Part shown: positions 25,271 to 33,720 of the stretch, in pieces
Layout: each line of letters starts with the position of its first letter
How positions within the stretch are numbered: position 1 is the first letter of the stretch
Origin: an uncultured Veillonellaceae bacterium
Lineage (GTDB): Bacteria; Bacillota; Negativicutes; Selenomonadales; Selenomonadaceae
DNA: 40,396 nt
Assembly (NCBI GenBank): GCA_900316275.1
Contig: ONCF01000033.1
Location: 1 to 40,396, forward strand
Direction: 5' to 3'
Notes under the pieces: model-generated
Told to the model about the DNA's origin: nothing
Database searches by the model: none
Seen by the model: only the letters and a program-made list of their open reading frames with translations
Program-made: the position numbers and the translations under genes

Positions 25271-26137
25271 ATGTCAGCGAGAATTTTAGCGGGCAAGGAG
25301 TTTGCGGCGCAGCTGAAAGCCGAGGCCGCACAGCGCGTCAAGGCTTTGCAGGATAAATACGGTGTGACGCCGGGACTGGCCGTCGTGCTCGTGGGCGACG
25401 ACCCTGCGTCGCAGGTCTACGTACGCAACAAGGACCGGGCCTGCGCCGAGGTCGGTATCCACGCCGAGCGCATCAATCTGCCGGCCGATACGCCACTCGA
25501 GGAACTGCTCGCGGTCATCGACCGGCTGAATGCGGACGCGAGCATTCACGGCATCCTCGTGCAGCTGCCCCTGCCCGCGCAGATTGCGGCGCACGAGGGC
25601 GAGGTCATTAACCGCATCAGCCCGGACAAGGACGTGGACGGTTTCCACCCTGTGAGCGTCGGCCGCCTCGTGACGGGCGAGTCGGGCCTGCTGCCATGCA
25701 CGCCGGCCGGCTGCCTGCGCATGCTGGAACTCGCGGGTATTCCCGTGGACGGGAAGCGCGCCGTGGTCGTCGGCCGCAGCAATATCGTGGGCAAGCCCAT
25801 GGCCATGCTGTTGCTGCGCAAAAACGCGACGGTCACGATTTGCCACAGCCATACACAGGACCTCGCAAGCATCACACGCGAGGCGGATATCCTCGTGGCG
25901 GCCATCGGCAAGCCGAATTTCATCACGGCCGACATGGTGAAGCCGGGCGCGACGGTCATCGATGTGGGTATCAACCGCATAGCGCCGAAAAAGCTCGTGG
26001 GTGACGTGGACTTCGCGGCCGTGAGCGAGGTGGCGGGGGCCATCACGCCGGTGCCGGGCGGCGTCGGCCTGCTGACGGTGGCCATGCTCATGGAGAATGT
26101 CGTGCAGGCGGCGGAGCAGCAGCTCGCCGCCAAGTAA
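25271..26137 (+). CDS. folD: Bifunctional methylene-THF dehydrogenase / methenyl-THF cyclohydrolase
   Basis: FolD interconverts 5,10-methylene-, methenyl- and 10-formyl-tetrahydrofolate using NADP(H). The 288-residue protein carries the signatures [15 protein letters not shown] (with the active-site Tyr-x3-Lys pattern), [42 protein letters not shown] (the NADP-binding fold) and [18 protein letters not shown] 25271 sits 5 bases behind GGGAGGAGT. It is followed by fhs, which makes the 10-formyl-THF that FolD uses, so together they form the one-carbon module. The leader before it may fold into a regulatory structure. Confidence 0.96.
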   Translation: MSARILAGKEFAAQLKAEAAQRVKALQDKYGVTPGLAVVLVGDDPASQVYVRNKDRACAEVGIHAERINLPADTPLEELLAVIDRLNADASIHGILVQLPLPAQIAAHEGEVINRISPDKDVDGFHPVSVGRLVTGESGLLPCTPAGCLRMLELAGIPVDGKRAVVVGRSNIVGKPMAMLLLRKNATVTICHSHTQDLASITREADILVAAIGKPNFITADMVKPGATVIDVGINRIAPKKLVGDVDFAAVSEVAGAITPVPGGVGLLTVAMLMENVVQAAEQQLAAK

Positions 26138-26147
26138 TAAGCTGGTA

Positions 26148-26254
26148 ACGGTGCGTGTAAGCAGCGCGCCGTAAGCATAAGCTAGCGCTGACGAAAGCGT
26201 CAGTCCAGTCTGGGCGGAAAAAGCTGCGCCCCTTGGGACTGATTTTTAGTCAGT
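26148..26254 (+). ncRNA. Leader of fhs with terminator and competing hairpins
   Basis: Four pairings can be seen. P1 is ACGGTGCG (26148-26155) with CGCGCCGT (26165-26172). P2 is CTGACG-AAAG-CGTCAG (26188-26203). A terminator follows: TCAGTCC (26200-26206) with GGGACTGA (26235-26242), the inner stem GGGCG / CGCCC and TTTTT at 26243-26247. The last is ACTGA / TCAGT (26238-26254). P2 shares bases with the 5' arm of the terminator, so the two exclude each other, as in an attenuator. I see no clear promoter between the terminator and fhs. No known riboswitch family was matched. Confidence 0.5.
26200..26247 (+). terminator. Intrinsic terminator between folD and fhs
   Basis: Outer stem TCAGTCC / GGGACTGA, inner stem GGGCG / CGCCC, followed by TTTTT. 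It is probably conditional, as described for the fhs leader. Confidence 0.75.
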
Positions 26255-26298
26255 GTGGTCATCATTTCTGGTTGGTATTTTTGTGAGGAGAGAAAGCC

Positions 26299-27966
26299 AT
26301 GTTAACAGATGTGGAAATTGCGCAGGCAGCCGAAATGCACCCCATCCGCGAGATTGCGGAGAAACTGAACCTGACGGAGGATGATATCGAGCTCTACGGC
26401 AAATACAAGGCGAAAATCGCGCTCGACGTCTGGCAGCGCGTCAAGGACCGCCCGAACGGCAAGCTCATTCTCGTGACGGCTATCAACCCGACGCCGGCGG
26501 GTGAGGGCAAAACGACGACAAGTGTCGGCCTCGCCGACGCATTCCACCGTCAGGGCAAGAAAACGGCCGTGGCGCTGCGTGAGCCCTCGCTCGGTCCCTG
26601 CTTCGGCCTGAAAGGCGGCGCAGCGGGCGGCGGCTACGCCCAGGTCGTGCCCATGGAGGACATCAACCTGCATTTCACGGGTGATTTCCACGCCATCACG
26701 ACGGCACACAACCTGCTGGCCGCGGTCATCGACAACCACATCCAGCAGGGCAACGCGCTGGATATCGACGTGCGCCGCATTACCTGGAAACGCGTGCTCG
26801 ACCTCAACGACCGCGCCCTGCGCCACGTCGTCATCGGTCTCGGCGGCAAGGCACACGGCGTGCCGCGTGAGACGGGTTTTGATATCACGGTGGCCTCGGA
26901 GATGATGGCTATCCTTTGCCTCGCGGACGGTCTTGAGGATATGAAGCGCCGCCTCGGCGAAATCATCGTGGCCTATACGCGTGACGGACGCGCCGTGCGT
27001 GCCAAGGAGCTCGGCGTTACGGGCGCGCTCACGCTGCTGTTTAAAGACGCCATCAAGCCGAACCTCGTGCAGACGCTCGAGGGTACGCCAGCCTTTATCC
27101 ACGGCGGTCCGTTCGCCAACATCGCGCACGGCTGCAACAGCATCATGGCGACGAAATTCGCGCTGAAATTCGCGGATTACGTTGTGACGGAGGCCGGCTT
27201 CGGTGCGGACCTCGGCGCGGAGAAATTCCTCGACATCAAATGCCGCTTTGCGGGCTTCCACCCCGACGCGGTTGTCATCGTCGCCACGGTGCGTGCGCTG
27301 AAAATGCACGGCGGCCTGGCGAAGACGGAGCTCACAAAGGTCGACATGGCGGCGCTGGAAAAGGGCCTCGCCAATCTCGAGAAACACATCGAGAACATTC
27401 AGGCCTTCGGCCTGCCCGCGGTCGTGGCCATCAACGCGTTCCCGACGGATACGCCGGAGGAGCTGGCCTTCGTCGAAAAGAAGTGCCAGGAACACGGCGT
27501 CGAGGTCGCGCTCTCCGAGGTCTGGGCCAAGGGCGGCGCGGGCGGTCTCGCGCTCGCGGAGAAAGTGGAGGCGGCGACTAAGAAGCCGAACAACTTCCAC
27601 GTGCTCTACGACGTAGAGGATAGCATCCCCGAGAAAATTACTAAAGTCGCGCAGACGGTCTATGGTGCCGATGGCGTGGACTTCACGGATGCTGCGCAGA
27701 AGCAGCTGCAGGAAATCGAGGCCCTCGGTCTCGACAAGATGCCCGTCTGCATGGCCAAGACGCAGTACTCGCTCTCGGACGACGCGACGAAACTGGGGCG
27801 CCCCACGGGCTTCCGCATCACGGTTCGCGAGCTGCGCGTCTCCGCCGGCGCCGGCTTCATCGTCGCCCTCACCGGCAACATCCTCACCATGCCCGGTTTG
27901 CCTAAAAAGCCTGCGGCAGAAAATATGGATATCGACGCGAACGGCAAGATTACGGGCTTGTTCTAA
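26299..27966 (+). CDS. fhs: Formate-tetrahydrofolate ligase
   Basis: Fhs makes 10-formyl-THF from formate, THF and ATP. The 555-residue length is usual. The ATP loop is [17 protein letters not shown] near residue 60. Other signatures are [33 protein letters not shown] and [20 protein letters not shown]. The C-terminus has [24 protein letters not shown] 26299 is 6 bases behind GAGGAGAG. With folD upstream and a MetF-like protein downstream it forms the folate arm of one-carbon metabolism, feeding purine and methionine synthesis; acetogenesis cannot be inferred from these genes alone. A terminator closes the unit at 27980-28015. Confidence 0.97.
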   Translation: MLTDVEIAQAAEMHPIREIAEKLNLTEDDIELYGKYKAKIALDVWQRVKDRPNGKLILVTAINPTPAGEGKTTTSVGLADAFHRQGKKTAVALREPSLGPCFGLKGGAAGGGYAQVVPMEDINLHFTGDFHAITTAHNLLAAVIDNHIQQGNALDIDVRRITWKRVLDLNDRALRHVVIGLGGKAHGVPRETGFDITVASEMMAILCLADGLEDMKRRLGEIIVAYTRDGRAVRAKELGVTGALTLLFKDAIKPNLVQTLEGTPAFIHGGPFANIAHGCNSIMATKFALKFADYVVTEAGFGADLGAEKFLDIKCRFAGFHPDAVVIVATVRALKMHGGLAKTELTKVDMAALEKGLANLEKHIENIQAFGLPAVVAINAFPTDTPEELAFVEKKCQEHGVEVALSEVWAKGGAGGLALAEKVEAATKKPNNFHVLYDVEDSIPEKITKVAQTVYGADGVDFTDAAQKQLQEIEALGLDKMPVCMAKTQYSLSDDATKLGRPTGFRITVRELRVSAGAGFIVALTGNILTMPGLPKKPAAENMDIDANGKITGLF

Positions 27967-27979
27967 AATCAAGGAATCG

Positions 27980-28015
27980 GCTACCAACCCTAAGCAGGCT
28001 GGTAGCTTTATTTTT
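27980..28015 (+). terminator. Terminator after fhs
   Basis: GCTACCA (27980-27986) pairs with TGGTAGC (28000-28006) around a 13-base loop, followed by TTTATTTTT. Confidence 0.85.
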
Positions 28016-28027
28016 GCCACTAACGTA

Positions 28028-28221
28028 GCGCAGGGAGGGCCGTGGCACGAGTGTAGCGTTTATTTTTGGCGTGAAGAAAGATTTTTTTGCCGACTAGCTT
28101 CCTGCAAAAGTTTCAACCGTTCAAGCGCAGCGCGTTTTGGAACTTTTACAGGTTTAATTCTCGGCAAAAAAATCTTTTAGCCAAAAATATCAGCGAAACG
28201 ACGCCACGGCCCTCCCTGCGC
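28028..28221. repeat. Long fold-back palindrome (about 194 bases), possible MITE-like element
   Basis: The outer arms GCGCAGGGAGGGCCGTGGC (28028-28046) and its exact reverse complement (28203-28221) are 19 bases each. Inside follow TATTTTTGGC (28061-28070) with GCCAAAAATA (28180-28189), and AAAGATTTTTTTGCCGA (28077-28093) with an exact complement (28161-28177). Nearer the centre CTGCAAAAGTTTCAA matches TTGGAACTTTTACAG with two mismatches. The arms align along their whole length with small bulges, so the transcript could form one giant hairpin. No open reading frame of its own and no clear target duplication are seen. It separates fhs from the metF-like gene. Confidence 0.85.
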
Positions 28222-28281
28222 GGTCGCCTGCCACGAATTGACTTGAATAATACTACTATTGACAGCATTAATATTGCACGC

Positions 28282-28310
28282 TTGCAAAATTTGTGAAAAA
28301 TAATTACAAT
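28282..28310 (+). promoter_or_regulatory. Probable promoter of the MetF-like gene
   Basis: TTGCAA (28282-28287) and TACAAT (28305-28310) are separated by 17 bases in an AT-rich stretch, about 45 bases before the start codon. Confidence 0.6.
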
Positions 28311-28355
28311 AGTACCTGTGTCTGAATAGCAGGACAGTAGAGCGGAGGTTGCGCT

Positions 28356-29099
28356 ATGAAACGAGTATCTGTGGAGCTGGTCCCGAGGGATGAACAGGCG
28401 CTGCGCGAGGAGCTGGGCGTTGTGGCACAGTATCGGGAGCGGGTGGATGTCATCAATATCCCCGACCTGCTGCGTTTCCCTATGCGCAGCTGGGAGGGTG
28501 CGGCCGTGGCACAGGAGACGTATGCGGCTGCGATGCCACATATCCGCGCCATGGATATCGACTTGCGCGAAGAGCTGCCGATGAAGGCGTTCCTGCGGGA
28601 GCATAACATCCGTGAGGTGCTCGTAATTCAGGGCGACCCACCGCAGGATATGACGCATGAGGTTTATCCGACGACGAGCACGGATGTCATTCGCAAGTTC
28701 CGCGAAGAGATGCCGGAGGTGCGCGTTTACGCGGGTATCGACCAGTATCGCAGCTCCATGCGCGACGAGCTCTACCGCATCCGCCGCAAAGAGCAGGCCG
28801 GCGCGGCGGGGTTCTTTACGCAGCCGTTCTTTGACCTGCGTTATCTGGAGATGTACGCGGATATGCTCGCGGGGCTCGACGTGTACTGGGGCGTGTCGCC
28901 CGTTATGACGCGGCGCTCGCAGAGCTACTGGGAGCGCAAGAACAATGTCGTGTTCCCGCACAGCTTCGAGCCGACACTGGAGTGGAGCGTCGATTTCACG
29001 CGGCGTGTCATGGAACTGGCGGAGCGCGAGGCGGCCAGCCTCTATGTCATGCCGATTAAGAGCAATCTCGCTGCGTATCTGCAAGGCATTTTTGCTTGA
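28356..29099 (+). CDS. Methylenetetrahydrofolate reductase-like protein
   Basis: This 247-residue protein looks like a divergent, short member of the MetF family, which reduces 5,10-methylene-THF to 5-methyl-THF. MetF-like stretches are VLVIQGDPPQD (compare the ALRGD motif) and QAGAAGFFTQPFFDL (compare the GADFIITQ-FFD motif). The usual N-terminal SFEFFPP motif is weak (SVELVPRD), and the protein is about 45 residues shorter than E. coli MetF. No MetV-type partner is adjacent. The NfnAB-like flavoprotein genes directly downstream could supply electrons. ATG 28356 follows GGAGGTTG. The exact reaction should be considered open. Confidence 0.75.
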   Translation: MKRVSVELVPRDEQALREELGVVAQYRERVDVINIPDLLRFPMRSWEGAAVAQETYAAAMPHIRAMDIDLREELPMKAFLREHNIREVLVIQGDPPQDMTHEVYPTTSTDVIRKFREEMPEVRVYAGIDQYRSSMRDELYRIRRKEQAGAAGFFTQPFFDLRYLEMYADMLAGLDVYWGVSPVMTRRSQSYWERKNNVVFPHSFEPTLEWSVDFTRRVMELAEREAASLYVMPIKSNLAAYLQGIFA

Positions 29100-29150
29100 G
29101 CCGTCAGGCGAGTAACGTATGCAACAAATCACTTTTTAGGAGAGTGTGAC

Positions 29151-29990
29151 ATGTTCAAAATTCTTGCGAAAGAAGAACTTTCACCAAATGTCTACGCGAT
29201 GACCATTGAGGCACCGCGCGTGGCGCGCAAGGCGCAGCCGGGACAGTTCATCATTTTGCGCATCGACGAGCAGGGCGAGCGCATCCCTTTGACGATTGCC
29301 GACTTCGACCGCGAGCAGGGCACGATTCTGCTCGTGTTCCAGACCATCGGCGCCTCGACTATGCAGCTCGCGGAGCTGAACGCGGGCGACAGCCTGCTGG
29401 ACTTCGTGGGCCCGCTCGGCACGCCGTCCGTCATCAAGAAATTTGACGGCACGGTTGTCGTCGTGGGCGGCGGCATCGGCGTCGCGCCGACGTACCCGAT
29501 TGCGCGCGCTATGAAGGAGGCCGGCAACAAGGTCATCGCCATCATGGGCGCCAAGACGAAAGACATCCTCATTATGGAGGAGCAGATGAAACAGGTCACG
29601 GACGAAATCCTCGTGACGACCGATGACGGCTCGCGCGGCATCAAGGGCTTTGTCACCTACGCCGTGCAGGCGCTCGTCGACCGCGGCGAGCATATCGGCC
29701 AGATTACGGCCATCGGCCCCTGCATCATGATGAAGAGCGTGGCCGACGCGACGCGCCCGCTGGGCATCCCGACCGTTGTGAGCCTCAACCCCATCATGGT
29801 CGACGGCACGGGTATGTGCGGTGGCTGCCGCGTGACCGTGGGCGGCGAGACGAAGTTCGCCTGCGTTGACGGTCCGGAGTTCGACGGGCATCAGGTCGAC
29901 TTCGCGGGGCTCATGAGTCGCCAGCGCATGTACCGCGACCTGGAGGCCGAGGAAAAGGATCATGTGTGCCGTATCGGTCTGGGGAGGTAA
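29151..29990 (+). CDS. NfnA/SudB-type ferredoxin-NADP reductase subunit alpha
   Basis: The 279-residue protein is a flavoprotein of the dihydroorotate dehydrogenase electron-transfer (PyrK)/SudB family. RIPLTIADFD lies in the FAD-binding barrel and VVVVGGGIGVAPTYPIARAM starts the NAD-binding domain. The C-terminal MCGGCRVTVGG together with FACVDGPEFDGHQVDF supplies the [2Fe-2S] cysteines. With the next gene it forms the pair known as NfnAB (electron-bifurcating NADH-dependent ferredoxin:NADP oxidoreductase) or sulfide dehydrogenase. ATG 29151 follows TTTTAGGAGAG. The stop lies 6 bases before the start of the beta subunit. Confidence 0.9.
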   Translation: MFKILAKEELSPNVYAMTIEAPRVARKAQPGQFIILRIDEQGERIPLTIADFDREQGTILLVFQTIGASTMQLAELNAGDSLLDFVGPLGTPSVIKKFDGTVVVVGGGIGVAPTYPIARAMKEAGNKVIAIMGAKTKDILIMEEQMKQVTDEILVTTDDGSRGIKGFVTYAVQALVDRGEHIGQITAIGPCIMMKSVADATRPLGIPTVVSLNPIMVDGTGMCGGCRVTVGGETKFACVDGPEFDGHQVDFAGLMSRQRMYRDLEAEEKDHVCRIGLGR

Positions 29991-29996
29991 CGGGAA

Positions 29997-31403
29997 ATGG
30001 CTTTGTCATTAAAGAAACATGCGATGCCGGTGCAGGCGCCGGACGTGCGCGCCCATAATTTCGACGAGGTGGCGCTGGGCTACGACGCCGAGACGGCTGT
30101 GGCCGAGGCGGAGCGCTGCCTGCATTGCAAAAAGCCGCTCTGCCGCGAGGGCTGCCCGGTGTCCATCGACATCCCGGCCTTTATCGCGCTGATTAAGGAG
30201 CGCGACTTCCAGGGCGCACTGGCGAAAATCCAGGAGGCGAACGCGCTGCCGGCCATCTGCGGCCGTGTCTGCCCGCAGGAGAACCAGTGCGAGAAACACT
30301 GCATCCTCGCGAAAAAGGGTGAGGCCGTGGCCATCGGCCGTCTCGAGCGCTTTGTCGCCGACTGCGGTCTGGCGGCGGGCGAGGAGGTACAGCCGGTCAA
30401 GGCAGCTGCTGACGCGCAGAAAGTCGCTGTCATCGGCGCCGGCCCCTCCGGCCTCTCCTGCGCGGGCGACCTCGCGAAAAAGGGCTACAACGTGACGATT
30501 TTTGAGGCGCTGCACAAGGCGGGTGGCGTGCTCTCCTATGGCATCCCGGAGTTCCGTCTGCCAAAGGAAAAGGTCGTGCAGAAGGAAATCGCCAATATCG
30601 AGAAGCTCGGCGTGAACATTGAGCTCGACTCCGTGGCCGGCCGTCTGTTCACGGTCGACGAGCTCATGCAGGACGAGGGCTTTGATGCCGTCTTTATCGG
30701 CACGGGCGCGGGTCTGCCGCGTTTCCAGAACATCCCCGGCGAGAGCCTGAACGGCGTGTACTCGGCCAATGAGTTCCTCACGCGTTGCAACCTCATGCAG
30801 GCCTATGACTTCCCGCACCATGTGACGCCCATTAAGGTCGGCCAGCATGTGGCCGTCGTGGGCGGCGGCAACGTGGCCATGGATGCGGCGCGCACGGCCC
30901 TGCGCCTTGGCGCGGCGGAGGTCACGATTGTCTACCGTCGCAGCGAGGCCGAACTCCCGGCACGTCTCGAGGAAATCGGTCATGCGAAAGAAGAGGGCAT
31001 CCAGTTCCAGTTCCTCACGAACCCCGTCGAGGTACTCGGCGACGAAAACGGCTGGGTCAAAGGCCTGCGTTGCATCCGCATGGAGCTCGGCGAGCCCGAC
31101 GCCTCGGGCCGCCGTCGGCCTATCCCCGTCGAGGGCTCGGAGTTCGAACTGCCGATGGAGACGGTGATTATCGCCATTGGTACGGGGGCGAACCCCATCG
31201 TGGCGCAGACGACTGAGGGACTCGCTACGAATAAACGCGGCTATATCGAGGCCGACGAGACGACGGGCGCCACGTCGAAAGCGGGCGTCTTCGCCGGTGG
31301 TGATATCGTGACTGGTGCCGCTACGGTTATCCTCGCGATGGGGGCGGGCCGCAAGGCCGCCGCGTCTATCGATGCGTATTTGCAGAGCAAACGGGCTGAC
31401 TGA
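29997..31403 (+). CDS. NfnB / NADPH-dependent glutamate synthase small-chain-like subunit (gltA type)
   Basis: The 468-residue flavoprotein has an N-terminal domain with cysteine groups for two [4Fe-4S] clusters (CLHCKKPLCREGCPV and ICGRVCPQENQCEKHC). Two Rossmann folds follow: VIGAGPSGLSCAGDLAKKGY for FAD and VVGGGNVAMDAARTALRLG for NADPH. The family covers glutamate synthase small chains and NfnB. The adjacent SudB/NfnA-type subunit and the absence of a glutamate synthase large chain favour the NfnAB reading, which would balance NADH, NADPH and ferredoxin. The stop overlaps the start of the next gene. Confidence 0.9.
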   Translation: MALSLKKHAMPVQAPDVRAHNFDEVALGYDAETAVAEAERCLHCKKPLCREGCPVSIDIPAFIALIKERDFQGALAKIQEANALPAICGRVCPQENQCEKHCILAKKGEAVAIGRLERFVADCGLAAGEEVQPVKAAADAQKVAVIGAGPSGLSCAGDLAKKGYNVTIFEALHKAGGVLSYGIPEFRLPKEKVVQKEIANIEKLGVNIELDSVAGRLFTVDELMQDEGFDAVFIGTGAGLPRFQNIPGESLNGVYSANEFLTRCNLMQAYDFPHHVTPIKVGQHVAVVGGGNVAMDAARTALRLGAAEVTIVYRRSEAELPARLEEIGHAKEEGIQFQFLTNPVEVLGDENGWVKGLRCIRMELGEPDASGRRRPIPVEGSEFELPMETVIIAIGTGANPIVAQTTEGLATNKRGYIEADETTGATSKAGVFAGGDIVTGAATVILAMGAGRKAAASIDAYLQSKRAD

Positions 31404-31984
31404 TGATGAACTTTGCGGCGATAGATTTCGAGACGGCCACGAGTGCGCGCAACTCGGCGTGCAGTGTGGCCGTGGTGGAGGTGCGGGATGGGCAGCTCTA
31501 CGACAGCTATTACACGCTCATCCAGCCGCCTGAGAACTACTATAACTATTTCAATACGCAGATTCACGGCATTACGCGGGAGGATACGGCGACGGCACCG
31601 GACTTTGCGGCCATCTGGCCCGAACTCGCGGAGCATCTCGCCGGTCGTATCGTGGTGGCGCATAATGCGCGCTTTGATATGGGCGTGCTGCGTGCCTGCT
31701 TGCAGACGGCAGATTTGCGGGCGCCGAGTTTTGCCTATGCGGATACGGTGACGATTGCGCGCCGCGTCTGGCCCGAGCTGCCGAACCACAAGCTCGATAC
31801 TGTGGGGGACTTCCTGCATATTGATTTCCATCACCATAACGCACTGGATGATGCGCGTACCTGTGCGGCTATTCCGCTCTACGCGGGGCGGCAGATTGCG
31901 GTAGATGATTTCCGCACCTTGGCCGAGCGGCTGGGGTTCCGCATTTACCCCTTTGGCTCGCGCCGGGCGGGTATCCCACGCTAA
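31403..31984 (+). CDS. DnaQ-like DEDDh 3'-5' exonuclease
   Basis: This 193-residue nuclease has the DEDDh motifs: FAAIDFETAT (Exo I, D and E), VVAHNARFDMGVL (Exo II) and HHNALDDARTCA (Exo III, with catalytic His and Asp). It resembles the stand-alone proofreading-type exonucleases and the epsilon subunit of DNA polymerase III, but lacks a polymerase-binding tail, so it probably works in DNA repair or RNA trimming. It overlaps the stop of the preceding flavoprotein gene, and a second ATG lies one codon downstream. The coupling to redox genes is unexplained. A strong terminator follows. Confidence 0.9.
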   Translation: MMNFAAIDFETATSARNSACSVAVVEVRDGQLYDSYYTLIQPPENYYNYFNTQIHGITREDTATAPDFAAIWPELAEHLAGRIVVAHNARFDMGVLRACLQTADLRAPSFAYADTVTIARRVWPELPNHKLDTVGDFLHIDFHHHNALDDARTCAAIPLYAGRQIAVDDFRTLAERLGFRIYPFGSRRAGIPR

Positions 31985-32012
31985 GGAAACACTAACTGAA
32001 TAAAAGCTGATG

Positions 32013-32046
32013 ACGGTCTCGTTTTGCATAAAAATGAGGCCGTTTT
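32013..32046 (+). terminator. Terminator after the exonuclease gene
   Basis: ACGGTCTCGTTTT pairs with AAAAATGAGGCCGT over 13 positions with two G-U pairs, around the loop GCAT, and ends in TTTT. Confidence 0.9.
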
Positions 32047-32100
32047 GCTTGCTCTTTCGGGGAAATAATAGAAAATATGAAAGAAATTTCGCGTTTGCTC

Positions 32101-32129
32101 TTGCATGGGCGTGAAGCCTATGGTATACT
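32101..32129 (+). promoter_or_regulatory. Strong promoter of the SLH porin gene
   Basis: TTGCAT (32101-32106) and TATACT (32124-32129) are separated by 17 bases and the -10 box is preceded by TGG (extended -10). The start codon lies 115 bases after the -10 box, so the leader is long. Confidence 0.75.
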
Positions 32130-32136
32130 GGTAACA

Positions 32137-32243
32137 GTTCCATAAAGGAACACACCAGTTAACGCCCAAATGCGAGTAACGAGGAAACAGGGGAACTCGT
32201 AATTGCGCTGCGGGCAAGAGATGTTTTTAGGGGGATAAACCAA
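32137..32243 (+). promoter_or_regulatory. Structured 5' leader of the porin mRNA
   Basis: The leader of roughly 107 bases holds GTTCC-ATAAA-GGAAC (32137-32151) right at the expected transcription start. A second stem ACGAG / CTCGT (32179-32200) follows, then the ribosome-binding site AGGGGGA. Such 5' hairpins often raise mRNA stability of abundant outer-membrane proteins; here that is inference. Confidence 0.5.
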
Positions 32244-33539
32244 ATGAAAAAAACTATGGTATCCGCACTCACCGCTGCACTGGTTCTCGGTGCTGCCAGC
32301 ACGACGTTTGCTGCTGCCAACCCGTTCAGCGATGTGCCGAGCGACCACTGGGCGTATGACGCCGTGAGCCAGCTCGCACAGGATGGCGTCATCGAAGGCT
32401 ATGGGGATACGACCTTCCAGGGCGACAAGAATATCACGCGCTATGAGATGGCGCAGATGGTCGCGAAAGCCATGGCGAAAGCCAGCGCGGGTAACGTGCA
32501 GGGCGCAGACAAGGCGCTCATCGACAAGCTGGCCGCTGAGTTCTCCGATGAGCTCAACAACCTCGGCGTCCGTGTCGCGAACCTCGAGCGCAATGCCGAC
32601 AAGGTTGCTTGGCATGGCACGGCTGAGTACACGTTCCAGCACTACATGAACAAGAATGAAGCTAAGGATAAGTTTAATAGCCGCAACAACGTGCTGCTGC
32701 GCCTGCTGCCGGATGCTGAAGTCAACGCAAACTGGCATGTCAAGGCTCGTCTCGATGCCAACAGCTTCCTCGATGAGGATAGCAGCTCTAATCCAGCTGT
32801 TGAAGATAACGGCAAGGTTGCTCTGAAGCGTGTCTGGGCTGAAGGCCATTATGGCGACATGCGCTATATGGCTGGTAAATACGAGTTCCCGGATCCGGAC
32901 ACGATTACCGATACCGTGATGTCCGGTGTTGAGGTCGGCTACCTGCCGGCTACGGGTTGGAATGCACAGATTGGTGCTGGCCGTTTTAACCTCGGCGATC
33001 ATTATACGAGCACGAAGGATACGGCAGCAGATTCGCAGTATGTGCATGTTGGTTATAAGCAGGGCAAGTTCAATGCGGCTGGTGCGTTCTATCACCTCAA
33101 CGCAGAACATATGGATAACTACAACGAGAGCGGCGCTTATGCTAAAGGCACGACGGATGATGCCAACATCTGGACGGGCAAAGGCGGCTATCAGTTTGAC
33201 AACAACTGGGGCCTGAAAGGCTTCTATGCCGAGAACACGGAGGCTGATTATTACAAAAAGGCCGGCTCCGTTGAGCTCGACTATAAAGGCTCGCAGCTGC
33301 AGAATGCTGGCACGTACGGCGTGTGGGTGGCTTACCGTCACTTCGGCCGCAACGCTTTCGTCAGCAGCCCGTGGGATGTCATCAACCTCGACCGCAACGG
33401 TGAGAAGGGCTGGGAGCTCGGCGGTAACTTCGTACCGTTCAAGAACACGATTGTCACGCTCCGCTATGGTAACGGCGAGTACCTCGACAACGGTAAGGAC
33501 GTGGAGAACCTCTTCGGCCGCGTGAACTTCCTGTTCTAA
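32244..33539 (+). CDS. SLH-domain outer-membrane porin (OmpM type)
   Basis: The 431-residue protein has a signal peptide (MKKTMVSALTAALVLGAAS, cleavage near TFA-AA) and then one SLH domain (about residues 26-80: NPFSDVPSDHWAYDAVSQLA, then GYGDTTFQGDKNITRYEMAQ). A short coiled coil is at about 88-115. The rest is a beta-barrel rich in aromatic strands that ends in the phenylalanine of FGRVNFLF, the outer-membrane insertion signal. In Negativicutes such proteins tether the outer membrane to peptidoglycan and act as porins. It has its own promoter and terminator. Confidence 0.95.
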   Translation: MKKTMVSALTAALVLGAASTTFAAANPFSDVPSDHWAYDAVSQLAQDGVIEGYGDTTFQGDKNITRYEMAQMVAKAMAKASAGNVQGADKALIDKLAAEFSDELNNLGVRVANLERNADKVAWHGTAEYTFQHYMNKNEAKDKFNSRNNVLLRLLPDAEVNANWHVKARLDANSFLDEDSSSNPAVEDNGKVALKRVWAEGHYGDMRYMAGKYEFPDPDTITDTVMSGVEVGYLPATGWNAQIGAGRFNLGDHYTSTKDTAADSQYVHVGYKQGKFNAAGAFYHLNAEHMDNYNESGAYAKGTTDDANIWTGKGGYQFDNNWGLKGFYAENTEADYYKKAGSVELDYKGSQLQNAGTYGVWVAYRHFGRNAFVSSPWDVINLDRNGEKGWELGGNFVPFKNTIVTLRYGNGEYLDNGKDVENLFGRVNFLF

Positions 33540-33587
33540 TTCGCACCACTGATACCAAACATTACTTTCTTGATACCTCTATAAAAG

Positions 33588-33614
33588 GAGCTGCCCCTTG
33601 CGGGCGGCTCTTTT
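33588..33614 (+). terminator. Terminator after the porin gene
   Basis: GAGCTGCCC pairs with GGGCGGCTC (one G-U pair) around the loop CTTGC, followed by TTTT. Confidence 0.85.
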
Positions 33615-33640
33615 GTGTTGCAGCGATACGGTTTCCTGCA

Positions 33641-33669
33641 TTGCGCCACCGGGCGCGATGGGGTATAAT
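33641..33669 (+). promoter_or_regulatory. Promoter of the HD-domain gene
   Basis: TTGCGC (33641-33646) and a perfect TATAAT (33664-33669) are separated by 17 bases, about 50 bases before the start codon. Confidence 0.65.
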
Positions 33670-33720
33670 ATAAGCATTGGTTTTTACACAAGAGATGAAC
33701 AGAAAGAAGGACTAATCCTT

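Noticed and set aside
26302-28020. 572-codon minus-strand frame opposite fhs
   Set aside because: Shadow frame of fhs that begins within the fhs terminator.
28087-28296. Small frame of 69 codons over the fold-back palindrome
   Set aside because: No ribosome-binding site and the sequence is explained by the palindrome itself.
33598-33720. N-terminal extension of the HD protein
   Set aside because: It would begin within the porin terminator and contain the HD gene's own promoter.
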